Assembly: GCA_033032175.1 (NCBI GenBank)
Contig: CM065322.1
Span: 10,044,001-10,108,000, forward strand
Direction of reading: 5' to 3'
From: Saturnia japonica
Taxonomy: Eukaryota; Arthropoda; Insecta; Lepidoptera; Saturniidae
DNA length: 64,000 nt
Shown: positions 34,392-45,447 of the stretch, one piece after another
Layout of the letters: every line of letters begins with the position of its first letter
How positions within the stretch are numbered: position 1 is the stretch's first letter
Position numbers and translations under genes: made by a program
Notes under the pieces: generated by a model
What the model saw: only the letters and a program-made list of their open reading frames with translations
The model's database searches: none
What the model was told of the DNA's origin: nothing

Positions 34392-34836
34392 GTGCGTTTT
34401 ATATTTCCACGGGAGGAAAATACACATTTCATGTGTTGCTAGTTTTTTGTATTTTTAAAATAGTGATATCACCAATCGTACTAATTGTAAAACCGTATGA
34501 GATATTATACGTATTGGAAAGTTTTTTCAGAAAACTTTGAACATTTCAAATGTGAAGACCGAGTAAGGGAGACAAATTCTCATTTCTTGTGAATCAACCA
34601 AACCATTTTTGTTTTTGCATTTGTTTTCTTTATATACTTTTTATAGTTTCCTGAATTATGTAATGATAATAGTAAATGATCTGATATGGTAAATAACTCA
34701 AAATATTTCAATTAATAAATAAACATCTTCAGTTCAGTATTTAAAATCTTGCGGTTCAAATAATTGTACTGTAAAATATACGATCAAGTTTGACATTAGT
34801 GATTGTCAATTTACTCCGTGGGAATAAAAAACGCAG
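34392..34836. mobile_element. pogo-like MITE
   Basis: 445 bp with imperfect inverted ends (GTGCGTTTTATATTTCC on the left, GGGAATAAAAAACGCAG on the right) flanked by TA (34390-34391 and 34837-34838). Blocks such as TAATTATGTAATGATAATAG-like and CAAATAATTGTACTGTAAAATA match the larger element at 15931-17135, so this is its internally deleted derivative. Confidence 0.75.
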
Positions 34837-34944
34837 TAAAGTTAATATTTGCTGTTAATCAGTTATTGATTGTTGGCTTCTGAATTGCAAATTCTGAGTT
34901 GCAGATGGATATGCCTTTTTCTGAAATCTTTGGGTATTGGGAAA

Positions 34945-35170
34945 TAACTAGTTGACCCGTCGCAAATATTATAGAATGTAAAAAGAATCTAACTAACAAC
35001 TGTCATGCTAGTTAAACACATTGTTAGGTGGCGCCTTCTACATGTTAGTTGAATATATTAAGTTTATTTGTCTATTTTTCGTCAATAGCGAGGAACATAT
35101 GCCTAATGATGTTTGAATAATGAATTGCGATGAAGAATTAACGGCGATATGGCGTTGTCACAAAAAACAC
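34945..35170. repeat. Dispersed repeat family R2, copy 1
   Basis: Contains TGGCGCCTTCTACATG and TATTTTTCGTCAATAGCGAGG. Shared with 59880-60115 and, inverted, 38780-38905. CTAGTTGACCCG at the left resembles a reversed Helitron 3' end. Confidence 0.6.
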
Positions 35171-35851
35171 CTTTAGGAAAGATTAGTATGCTATTTTTTG
35201 TTAAATATTTGTCATTATCTTATTAATACTATTTCGCTTTGTGCATATTAATAAATCATTACGATTGTGCCGAACACTTAATACATATTATATATTCGAG
35301 ATTGTATATAGGTTCATTGAAAAATGTTCTGATGACTAATTGTTGTCGTACAAAGATTTAAATCGATCATACATTTATTCCTGTCAGATAGTCTTTGATG
35401 ACCTACTTCTCTCATGTATTATACCATACATAGGTTTTGGTTAACGTATTAAAGTCAATATCCAAGGTAATCTTTCAAAAAAGATCGTCAATAATTTTGA
35501 ATTACAATATTAATTTTTGTCATCCAGCTTTAACCAAATGTATCTATAATTAGTGATGTATTTATACGTTTTCCACATAAATTAGTTTTTATTTTTGTAA
35601 ATATTATGCGTCAAACTATGTAAACCTTTACATTATTTTGGCGGAATCTTGATTTGTCATGAAGTAGTTAATATTTTAATTCGTAAACGTATGTTATTTG
35701 GCACTTATATTAAGTAATTTTGATGACATTTTACGTGACGTAAGGAAGTCTAAGGTTATTGAGCACAAGTGAAATGGATTACAATATTATCATAATATAC
35801 AATTATTTCTCAAAAGTGTTTTTCCTGGCACCGACTTATTTAATCCTTTAA
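35171..35851. other. No recognised feature
   Basis: AT-rich DNA, chance frames only. Confidence 0.35.
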
Positions 35852-36509
35852 TCTATACAAATATTATAAAGTTGATGAGTTTGTTTGTTTGGTTGAACAC
35901 GCTAATCTCAGGAAGTACTGGTTCGAATGGAAAAATGTTTTAATGTTGGATAGCTCATTTATCGAGGTAGGCTATAGTCTATATAATATCACGCTACGAC
36001 CAATAGGAGTAGAGCATCCATGAAAAATGTTGCAAAAACGGGGGTAATTTATTCCTTTTGAGAGCTTCCACTGCGTGCGCTGTGTGAATGGTTAAAGTTA
36101 CGCTACAATCGTGTGTGATGAAATTGTTAATCTTATGGCTATCTTTTAATCTTTACTCAATATAATCTTTTTTATGGTAATAAAATTTGTTCTAAAATAA
36201 TGAATTATTTGCGAAGGTGATTTTATATACATAGTATTAATCCTTATCAAAATAAATATGTTATTAATTACAAGTATTTAATTTTGAAAAATTGACTTTA
36301 GAGTAATTGGTTTAAATGAATATCTTAGGATCTCACTGTTTTAAAATAACTCTGCAGCAAAATAATGATTAAGTACCGCGAGTGCATTTTTATTATGCAG
36401 AATAATGCGGGAGGCGGGTGGTACCTATAATACAGTGCCTACGACGCACTCTCTCGAACCCTTTGTCTCTCTCTTATATGACGCAGAATAAGTTGCGCGG
36501 GTCAGCTAA
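35852..36509 (+). mobile_element. Helitron-like non-autonomous element 1
   Basis: It starts TCTATACAAATATTATAAAG after an A and ends GCGCGGGTCAGCTAA, fitting the TC...CTRR ends of Helitrons. The next base is the T that starts the following Helitron-like element. No RepHel protein. The internal AACACGCTAATCTCAGG block is shared with other Helitron-like copies here. Confidence 0.65.
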
Positions 36510-38630
36510 TCTTACTAATATAATAAATGTGAAAGTGTGTATGTTTGGATGTTTGTTACTCAATCACGCAAAAACGGCTGAACAGATCTCAATGAAATTT
36601 GGCACATAGATAGTCTATGACCTGGAATAACATACAGGGTACTTTGTATCCCGGTAAAAGTCATAATTAACCTGTGTTATCCTACATATATAATAAAATG
36701 GAAAGTTTCTATGTTTGTTACTCAATCACGCAAAAGCAGCGAAACGGATTTAGATGAAATGTGGCACACAGATAGTCTATGACCTAGAATAACAGACAGG
36801 GTACTTTTTATCCCGGTAAAAGTCATAGTCATTAACCTGTGTTATCCTACAGATATAATAAAATGGAAAGTTTCTATGTTTGTTACTCAATCACGCAAAA
36901 GCAGCGAAACGGATTTAGATGAAATGTGGCAGACAGATAGTCCATGACCTAGAATAACAGACAGGGTACTTTTTATCCCGGTAAAAGTCATAGTCATTAA
37001 CCTGTGTTATCCTACAGATATAATAAAATGGAAAGTTTCTATGTTTGTTACTCAATCACGCAAAAGCAGCGAAACGGATTTAGATGAAATGTGGCACACA
37101 GATAGTCTATGACCTAGAATAACAGACAGGGTACTTTTTATCCCGGTAAAAGTCATAGTCATTAACCTGTGTTATCCTACAGATATAATAAAATGGAAAG
37201 TTTCTATGTTTGTTATTCAATCACGCAAAAGCAGCGAAACGGATTTAGATGAAATGTGGCACACAGATAGTCTATGACCTAGAATAACAGACAGGGTACT
37301 TTTTATCCCGGTAAAAGTCATAGTCATTAACCTGTGTTATCCTACAGATATAATAAAATGGAAAGTTTCTATGTTTGTTACTCAATCACGCAAAAGCAGC
37401 GAAACGGATTTAGATGAAATGTGGCACACAGATAGTCTATGACCTAGAATAACAGACAGGGTACTTTTTATCCCGGTAAAAGTCATAGTCATTAACCTGT
37501 GTTATCCTACAGATATAATAAAATGGAAAGTTTCTATGTTTGTTATTCAATCACGCAAAAGCAGCGAAACGGATTTAGATGAAATGTGGCACACAGATAG
37601 TCTATGACCTAGAATAACAGACAGGGTACTTTTTATCCCGGTAAAAGTCATAGTCATTAACCTGTGTTATCCTACAGATATAATAAAATGGAAAGTTTCT
37701 ATGTTTGTTACTCAATCACGCAAAAGCAGCGAAACGGATTTAGATGAAATGTGGCACACAGATAGTCTATGACCTAGAATAACAGACAGGGTACTTTTTA
37801 TCCCGGTAAAAGTCATAGTCATTAACCTGTGTTATCCTACAGATATAATAAAATGGAAAGTTTCTATGTTTGTTATTCAATCACGCAAAAGCAGCGAAAC
37901 GGATTTAGATGAAATGTGGCACACAGATAGTCTATGACCTAGAATAACAGACAGGGTACTTTTTATCCCGGTAAAAGTCATAGTCATTAACCTGTGTTAT
38001 CCTACAGATATAATAAAATGGAAAGTTTCTATGTTTGTTATTCAATCACGCAAAAGCAGCGAAACGGATTTAGATGAAATGTGGCACACAGATAGTCTAT
38101 GACCTAGAATAACAGACAGGGTACTTTTTATCCCGGTAAAAGTCATAGTCATTAACCTGTGTTATCCTACAGATATAATAAAATGGAAAGTTTCTATGTT
38201 TGTTATTCAATCACGCAAAAGCAGCGAAACGGATTTAGATGAAATGTGGCACACAGATAGTCTATGACCTAGAATAACAGACAGGGTACTTTTTATCCCG
38301 GTAAAAGTCATAGTCATTAACCTGTGTTATCCTACAGATATAATAAAATGGAAAGTTTCTATGTTTGTTATTCAATCACGCAAAAGCAGCGAAACGGATT
38401 TAGATGAAATGTGGCACACAGATAGTCTATGACCTAGAATAACAGACAGGGTACTTTTTATCTCGGTAAAAGTGATAGCTTAACCAGTGTTATCCTTCAA
38501 ATATAATAAATGGAAAGTTTGTAGCTTTGTTACTCAATCTCGCAAAAACAGCGAAACGGATTTAGATGAAATTTAGCACACAGATAGTGATATCCAATAA
38601 TGTGCAGACGAAGTCGCGGGTACCAGCTAG
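36510..38630 (+). mobile_element. Helitron-like element 2 with expanded internal array
   Basis: It starts TCTTACTAATATAATAAATG directly at the CTAA end of element 1 and ends ACGAAGTCGCGGGTACCAGCTAG before a T (38631). TC start, CTAG end and A/T-type insertion fit the lepidopteran Lep1-like Helitrons as I recall them. Nearly all of its 2.1 kb is a 165-bp tandem array; a single-copy version would be only ~300 bp. No coding capacity. Confidence 0.7.
36511..38600 (+). repeat. 165-bp tandem array, ~12.7 units
   Basis: The marker GTTATCCT recurs at 36676, 36841, 37006 and every 165 bases to 38326, then at 38489. The inner units are almost identical. The first and last units are the most diverged, as expected for unequal exchange. 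A C/T site (GTTACTCAAT or GTTATTCAAT) alternates through the middle of the array, showing two-unit amplification steps. Confidence 0.95.
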
Positions 38631-39140
38631 TTCTTCATAAAAATTAATTATTGACGAATGACGAACCCGTTTAAAATGAATGCTTTCGTTAAAAAAACAT
38701 GATTAAATTCTATTTCAATACCATGCGTGTTGATGTAGCATACGTACTATATATATTATTTTGTATGTAGATATATATTAATATGTATGTTGATGTTAAT
38801 GAAAATATATTCAAGGCGTCATCTATTAACAATCTGTTTAACTAACAAGACAGTTGTTATTTAGATTGTTTACATTCTATAATGTGCGAAATATTCGCAC
38901 GGATTAACAGATCACTAAATACAATATACACATCTTTCTTCCTTTCTCCCAGGAGGCAGAAACATGTATGTATGCGTTAGTTAGTTCGATTTCTACGCAT
39001 AGGGAAATTAGCCAGTTCGTTACTTAATTGCAACTATGGCAACACTTCAAGCGGAGATTCGGCCACCTTGGCACCCTTGAGCATGCTGCCACGCTTTCAC
39101 GGCTGAGTGACTTAAGCGCTCCCCCATAAGCCACAGTGTA
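38631..39140. other. Repeat fragments, no gene
   Basis: 38780-38905 is an inverted copy of repeat family R2 (TGTTATTTAGATTGTTTAC). The rest is unassigned. Confidence 0.4.
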
Positions 39141-39203
39141 TCTCTAAAAGCCGTCTGAGGCTCCAGAGCCCTTACGGCCAACAACACAGTAAGTAAAAAA
39201 AAA
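39141..39203 (+). repeat. Shared LINE 3'-tail motif, copy 4 (diverged)
   Basis: CTAAAAGCCGTCTGAGGCTC, then CCTTACGGCCAACA, then an A run of nine. It is the same order as the tails at 18772 and 20541, with more substitutions. Confidence 0.6.
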
Positions 39204-39619
39204 CGAATCAGTTAGTAAATAATAACTCTGAACATTCATTTTATGTTGCCACAAAAACTCTCATATTTATCTTCGTCACCGTCAGTGGTCCTAAGTTAAG
39301 GATCTAGAGAGCGGCTGGCAATATCCGGTAGCACGTAGCGTTGTGATGTCACTGAAATGGGTCCATCTGCATGGTTTCGGTTACTTGACGCTATGATTCA
39401 CCTGTATTGCGTAATCCTTACAAAAACCATGTATGCCCATTATTATAATATTTATGTAGAATTCAATTTTGGGTACTGGACGCGTTTAGTGTTTGTAAGT
39501 GCCATCGGTTATTGTAGAAAGTATGTTATTGATAAGTTTATAAAATGCATTATGTTGAATACAATATCTATCACGGAGTGCATTTAACTATGATGGAAGT
39601 TAAGAATTGTTGTAGTATA
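39204..39619. other. No recognised gene
   Basis: The 76-codon frame at 39357-39587 has no motif and is probably chance. Confidence 0.35.
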
Positions 39620-39757
39620 TCTATACGAATAAATTAAATAGATGTGTTTGTTTGTAATGCCAAAAATAAAAGCTTTTTACTAAATATGTATATGTATTAT
39701 ATACGGTACTGATAACAAAAAATCGTTTGCCGGGAGCGCAGCCGCGGGCACAGCTAG
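39620..39757 (+). mobile_element. Short Helitron-like element 3
   Basis: 138 bp from TCTATACGAATAAATTAAATAG (after A) to GCCGCGGGCACAGCTAG (before T). TC/CTAG ends and A/T flanks fit a Helitron. The following bases TCTATATATA look like the start of another such element, again end to end. Confidence 0.5.
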
Positions 39758-40512
39758 TCTATATATATATATATATCTGAAGATAAATGCTGAAACATGA
39801 TATGTCTCTGATAGATCTAACAAAACTCGAAGTGTTTGCTTGATGTTTGAACGCGCTAATCTCTGGAACTACAAGATTTGAAAAAATATTATTGTTTACC
39901 AAAAGAAAAATATTGGGTATTCAATTTAAGCTCTAAGAAGACAATTATGAACGTTAAAGCACTACTACGGGTTTGTAAAACATTCCAGTCATCGAGAAGA
40001 ATCGACAAGAAACTCGATCGGGTTACCTTTTTTTAAATATCATTTTTATATTATGTATATCGTATTTATTGGTGAAGGTTGCGACCCTAGGCAGCAGCGC
40101 AGTAACTATGAACGTCAAGCGATGTGGCAAGCTGTAGACAAGTACGAGAAGTGAGAACAATGATGGGCTACAAGAACCCGCGTTGATGGAGCGCGAGCGG
40201 CGAGGCGCGCGGTGCAGGGTTGGAACCTAAAGGGGGATGCTCATTTTTGGCCCATAATAAACAAGAATTTACATCTGTGAAAAGGAAACCTTGTAATTTA
40301 CATTAATTTTTGATAATGTTCGATTATCTTAAAAAGATGGGAATATTTAACGTAGAAAAAAAATATAAATAACTACCTGTTCATGTTTTACGTGCCATTT
40401 TTATGCAGTGTTACCAGGCTCGAAATAATGAACAATCGATAGTTGTCTATTTACCTTATCAGGATTTACTTTTATTACGGATAATTATTACGTTTTACTT
40501 TTTTTACCGTTA
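39758..40512. other. Helitron-like start, then unassigned DNA
   Basis: Begins TCTATA followed by (TA)n and the family block GAACGCGCTAATCTCTGG (~39848). 40085-40170 is an inverted copy of the repeat at 43640-43850. No gene. Confidence 0.4.
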
Positions 40513-40800
40513 TAGGTTTAGCGTTGTGGCAACAATCTCACTTGATGTTAAGTGGCGATGTAGCCCACGCTAAGCCTAGTGGAAGACTGGCTCATAAGTG
40601 CAGCTGCCGAAAAACACATCAATTGGTGCTTGGCGACATATTTATAACTTGAAGGTAGTAGCTAGCCAAACGGGGATTAGAAAAAGTCCTACCACCATCC
40701 ATCATGATGTTATCCCTAACCGAAAGCTCATGTTCATTGCAGGGATTTGAACTCACGTCGACCGGCGAGGTGTCCGTACACGCTACCAACTGAGTTCATA
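40513..40800 (-). mobile_element. tRNA-derived SINE, family S2
   Basis: On the minus strand the head (40800 downward) has an A-box-like ACTCAGTTGGTAGCGTG and a B-box-like GAGTTCAAATCCC. The body carries the family block CCACTAGGCTTAGCGTG, and the tail ends AGATTGTTGCCACAACGC-like. Related pieces lie at 25925, 52412, 60529 and 63812. Confidence 0.7.
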
Positions 40801-41468
40801 GCTTCAAATAATAAAAAGAATATAGTTATTATTTATTAAATATTTTTTATTGTTAATGTAACCCAAACATAAATCGATATTGATTGATCGATATTTCCTA
40901 TTTTGTATTGCAACACCGAAACCAATTTTACAGCAAGTTTTTGTCTGTTAATTCAGTATTTCATATATATTGTTGTCATGTAAGCACAGAACATTCTCGG
41001 GGGGTGTAACACTTTGTACTCTGTCTCTCTTAGGAGATTTAGTGTCGTTAGAGACAGTCTTTCACTAATCAACTAACTAAATATGAAGATATAATAACTT
41101 TACTATAGTTTATTTAAGTTTTACGTTAATTATAATGTAAAAAGTGGTAGTTACTTTATAATAACTAAAAACTGATTTATCATAAAAACCTCAACTTTTT
41201 TCTAAACCATCTCCTTAGCCAATTCAATAGGAAAATTGTATATTATTATTTCTATATATTTTTACATTATATATTAGAATATCCTCTATAAAGTCAGTTT
41301 GTAAAAGCTAATCATAAATTAAGCATTATAAGTTATAACACGCTGGAATGTCTATGAACAATATCAAGGGATGCTAGTCCCGCGTTGGTTGTTGTCGATT
41401 TTCGTGTTTACTGTACTCGAGGTCCGATAATAGTGTTGCCCTCCCGTACTTTATATTACTGTATGTAG
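40801..41468. other. No recognised feature
   Basis: AT-rich sequence without assignable genes or repeats. Confidence 0.35.
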
Positions 41469-41515
41469 GGGGGCGGATTTTTTCAAAAGTGTACCTAAAT
41501 TAAGGTTTCCATTGT

Positions 41516-41709
41516 GTAACAAAATGCTCCACTGACTAACGTTTTTGGAAGAATTACTCAATGGAATGTAACGAAATAAATGCCTTTGACACAAACAAAT
41601 TTTTGTAAATTCTGTAATTAACAATATAAATATGTTTGTGAAAAGTCATTTCGATACATTCCACTGAGTAATTCTTTTAGAAACGTTAGTCAGTGGAGCA
41701 TTTTGTTAC
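41516..41709. repeat. Internal 55-bp inverted repeat
   Basis: Arms 41516-41570 and 41655-41709 are near-perfect reverse complements (GTAACAAAATGCTCCACTGA against TCAGTGGAGCATTTTGTTAC) with 84 bases between. The left arm overlaps the outer terminal repeat. Confidence 0.85.
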
Positions 41710-42219
41710 TGTTAGCGACGCATAGGCCTAAGCGTGATGATAAAAAATAGTAATTGTAAATATAAGTTGTAGGGATTAATAGTTTGTATAAACAATCATC
41801 AATCTAATGTTTTCAATGTAATATTACGACTTGTAGATATATAAGAACAGTAAATAAGTTATAAAAATGCTTGCAATGTCATAGAAATAGTCACTTAAAG
41901 TATTGAACTCATGTATCGTCAATAATCCGTGTTATATAGAAGTTATATGTGATATTTAATGTTGTATAGGTTAATTAGCCTACTATGTATGTTTTTATAA
42001 TGTTTATAACGTTGAATAGTGCATACATAACGAGTTTCAAGCCATTTAAAGTTGTAATGTTTAACGCTCTGTATTTACAATGTTTATCAACCTATAATGT
42101 TGCAATTAGTGTTTTTATATAGGTATTTATATAGTAATTGAATAATTGTAATTAGAGATATTAAAGATTTATTAAACATTGTGTAGAAATAATAATAATA
42201 ATAGATAGGGACAGCAATA

Positions 42220-42800
42220 GTGCAACCGCGACGCGTCACCGCGGTTAGCGGGCCATGCCCATATTTGGTAAAGAGCAGTAAAGATATAGATGCCATCGTT
42301 CCGTCTCGCTCTCCGGCAGCAAGATAAAAGGCGAGCTACCGGGGCCTACCGGCACACACGGGTGCCTCAAACTGAAGACTCAAGACTCAAGAAACAAGAC
42401 TGGAAGAAACAGTACCAAGAATAATTGTATATTGAGAAGTTTGTGTCTTGAAGAATACAGCGAATTTTATTGTGGTACCTGTGTGTCATTGCATCTTCAC
42501 AAGTGTTCAACCCGCCAGCGACCCAGTCCTCTCCGCTCCGTGCTACGTCAGCGCCGCGCCTACCAGCAGGCACCTCACTGCGTGTGTGTACCTTAATGTT
42601 TCGCCCTCTTCACACCTAGTAGTTTCGGGTGTGAGCAGGGTCGGTCGCACGTAGTGAGAGGGGCTCGCACGCACTGGTTTCCAGACAGCTGGTTACCGTA
42701 GCGTGTTATCCGCCGTCGGTAATACAGAGTACGAGGGAATCGTTTCCGTCGCGTTCGCGCCCTCGGTGCGCGGTCCCGCTCTGTATTGGTTGACGTAGCA
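42220..42800. other. GC-rich block, LTR- or promoter-like
   Basis: Contains GATAAAAGGCGAGC (TATA-like) followed by GGGGCCTACCGGCAC and a CpG-rich stretch to ~42790. It could be a solo LTR inside the inverted-repeat element, but clear TG...CA ends with a target duplication were not found. Confidence 0.35.
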
Positions 42801-42884
42801 CATTCGTAACGGGCAGACGCACGCCCATTTTAGTTACACAATGGAATGTTTAATTTAGGTACACTTTTAAAAAAATCCGCCCAG

Positions 42885-45345
42885 GTACGATATCCCGGGT
42901 AATTATGTATTATGTAAACCATACAGTACGTGTAAATGTTTTATTTCACATAGTTTATTTTTCTAACATTAATTTGAAGTAAATCATTAAAAGATCAAAA
43001 AAGAATTTTTAATCTTTATTTAAGACCAACTTACTCTCCTGTTTCCACTTACGACAGACTCTATTTTGATACAGTTTCCTGCTTTCCTAATATTTACCTA
43101 TAAAAAACAATATAATAAGTGTTCAAATAAAAGGTGGCAACCTTAGCTGTCATCTCGATTACCCGGCCCCTGATAAATGAATATTCGATAATAATAGTAC
43201 GGAGTTTTTTGTTTAATAAAACTCGAGCCTAGGACTTGGTGATGCACGTCACGTAAAACTTTTTTAAACATATGACGTAAGATTTTAGTGCGAGGAACAC
43301 AAAGAGAAAAATTCAGGGAACCAAAAGATGATGAGTCAGTCGTATGTTACGATGAACGCAACATAATTAACAAGAGAGTAAATACAAGTCCAAGGATTTC
43401 AGTAGTATTGCGGTTTTCACAGAAACGATAATACTTTGCGCTACAGGAAAATATCTTTAATTATTGTATCACATATCAGTTTGAATGACAATTGCGAGGG
43501 TGAACGATCCTTTCCCGTAACATAATATCGAGTGAATCTATTGCTTCGTCTAAATGTTTTTATTCGTTTTAGTATATTCTACTGTACCCCACGGTTTTAC
43601 CGTGTTAAACTTGTTCGACCAACTTGCTAATGCACCAGTGCAGGTAGGGCCTATCTTTGTTCTCACTTCTCGTACTTGTCTACTGCTTTCCAGATCGCTT
43701 GACGGTCATAGTTACTGCTCAGCTGTTTGAAGCCGTAGCGTGAATTTATATAGCCTGTAATTTCCTCAATAAATAGGCTATAAAATACAAAATATTTTTT
43801 TACATCTGACTGGTTGATTCAAAGTTTAGTGCGTTCAAACAACAATTTATTGAACTTTATAATTCTACTAATACATATTATTCATTATTAATGCTATAAT
43901 ATACCTAATTCCGCGGTATTATGTATATTGTAGATATCTACCAGTTAGTAGGTACTATTTAGCCTTCGCATTGATTTAAAAATGAATAGTATACAATCAT
44001 TCTCCATGAACAAGCATTTAAATCATTCTATCGTCTACCATCTGTCGTAGTGATCGGTCAAAGTTCGTTGGAGTTTATCAATCAGCCTAATAACAAAATT
44101 GCTAAGTCTGTTTCGATCGAAAGCTGCTTTTGTACTCAGATTAAAAGTGTAGACCAATATCGACCGACTAGCGTTAAGAATAACAACTATATCAATTACT
44201 CAATAACCTACTAGCGATCGTCCTAAGCCCGAAAATCGACCAGCGACTTTTTAATCATATACTATTTTCTGTTTGACATTTGCGGTATTCATGAATCTAA
44301 ATAATGAATATTATTTACATCACTTGCTGTCACTTTTCGTTAAGTGACAATGTCAATATTTTGGGGGGTCTAAGTTCAATGGCACTGGTCAGGTTAGGAT
44401 TCGCAGTATTAATTTATTTAATTTAATATATTAGTAACAGATATTATAGATAAATTTTGGCTTTCTGCACTTCTCCATATAAACTTTAACCATGCCAAAT
44501 CTCACAGTGTTCCGTGCACGTAGTACGCTTAAAAAGGGGTAGAAAGCTTTTGCTATACGTATTAATTTAAAGAAGATTAGAACTATTATTCATGTACTGT
44601 TCGGTCGATATTGATCAACACTTCTAATCTGAGTTCAAAAATAGCCTTTGATCGAAAATAGATTTAGCAGGTTAACATACTAGGCAGATGCATTTTTAAT
44701 TAATTAGATTAATTTATATGTATCATATGTATGTTTTTGTTATAATTATGAACTTAGTAATAGTAAATTGTATACATGGAATAAACTAATTAGATACAGT
44801 AAGCGCGCGAGTTGATTGCAGTTGGGGTCTAAGGTGAAGAGCCTCCCGCCGCCCGCACGCGAGGCATTTACTGCAGTGATGTGAATGCTGTCTTTGATAG
44901 CTATCGTACGCTTATAGATCGCGCTTAATACTCAAGTTCCGACCCGTGTTATTTTTTGTTTTTATTAATGACTGCTCCGAATCAGACAAGTTCTGTTAAA
45001 TAAAAACATGTGTTTGTTAATCGCCAAGCAGGAGAAATGGCGAAAAGTGAATCTGATGATGATTAAATTTCGGTGTTTTTTTTTTCAGTTTGATTTCTCG
45101 GTGTGCAATAATTGATATAAAATGTCTACAACACTATCGAATTCCTAAGATCTGCATTCAACTCGCGCGCATTCTATATTTAGAGTTTTGATTTGCTATT
45201 AATATACATTCTCGGCATTGAATGCCCATAGACCTCGATATTATTATATTATATTATTAATGCGTTTAATTATAATGTGTTTAAATTTGTTGTATAGGTA
45301 GAGGTAGAAGGCAGGACGTGTGACATGTGGTAGCGTAAGGGGGTG
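42885..45345. other. Region upstream of the cic start codon exon
   Basis: 43640-43850 belongs to a dispersed repeat also found at 51583-51800 (plus) and 40085-40170 (inverted). A short GC-rich patch at ~44810-44870 (CCTCCCGCCGCCCGCACGCG) might be regulatory. No other gene. The acceptor of the start-codon exon probably lies at ~45299-45310. Confidence 0.35.
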
Positions 45346-45447
45346 ATGCAGCGTGAGCACGCGGGCGGCGCACCCCCGCCGCTGGCATCCGCCGCCGCCG
45401 CCCCCCTATGTCGCACACATGCAACGTACGCTGATATAGATGACCAG
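45346..45447 (+). CDS. cic: cic exon with likely start codon
   Basis: 34 codons from the ATG at 45346 ([12 protein letters not shown], then an Ala/Pro run and YADIDDQ) to donor GTAATT. The exon is phase 0, as the next exon requires. An in-frame TAG lies 15 bases upstream of the ATG, so translation should begin here. The codon bias is very GC-rich. It is supported by frame and splice logic, not by protein homology. Confidence 0.65.

Larger units (their letters stand above)
41469..42884. mobile_element. Unclassified DNA transposon with ~58-bp inverted ends
   Basis: The left end (GGGCGGATTTTTT ... CCATTGTGTAAC) is repeated inverted at 42826-42884. No transposase and no convincing target duplication were found. 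Inside are a second inverted repeat (41516-41570 with 41655-41709) and a GC-rich, LTR- or promoter-like block (42220-42800). The class is left open. Confidence 0.6.

Noticed and set aside
36510..38630. CRISPR-like appearance of the regular array
   Set aside because: The 165-bp units are contiguous and near-identical, with no unique spacers, in an insect genome. It is a tandem repeat.
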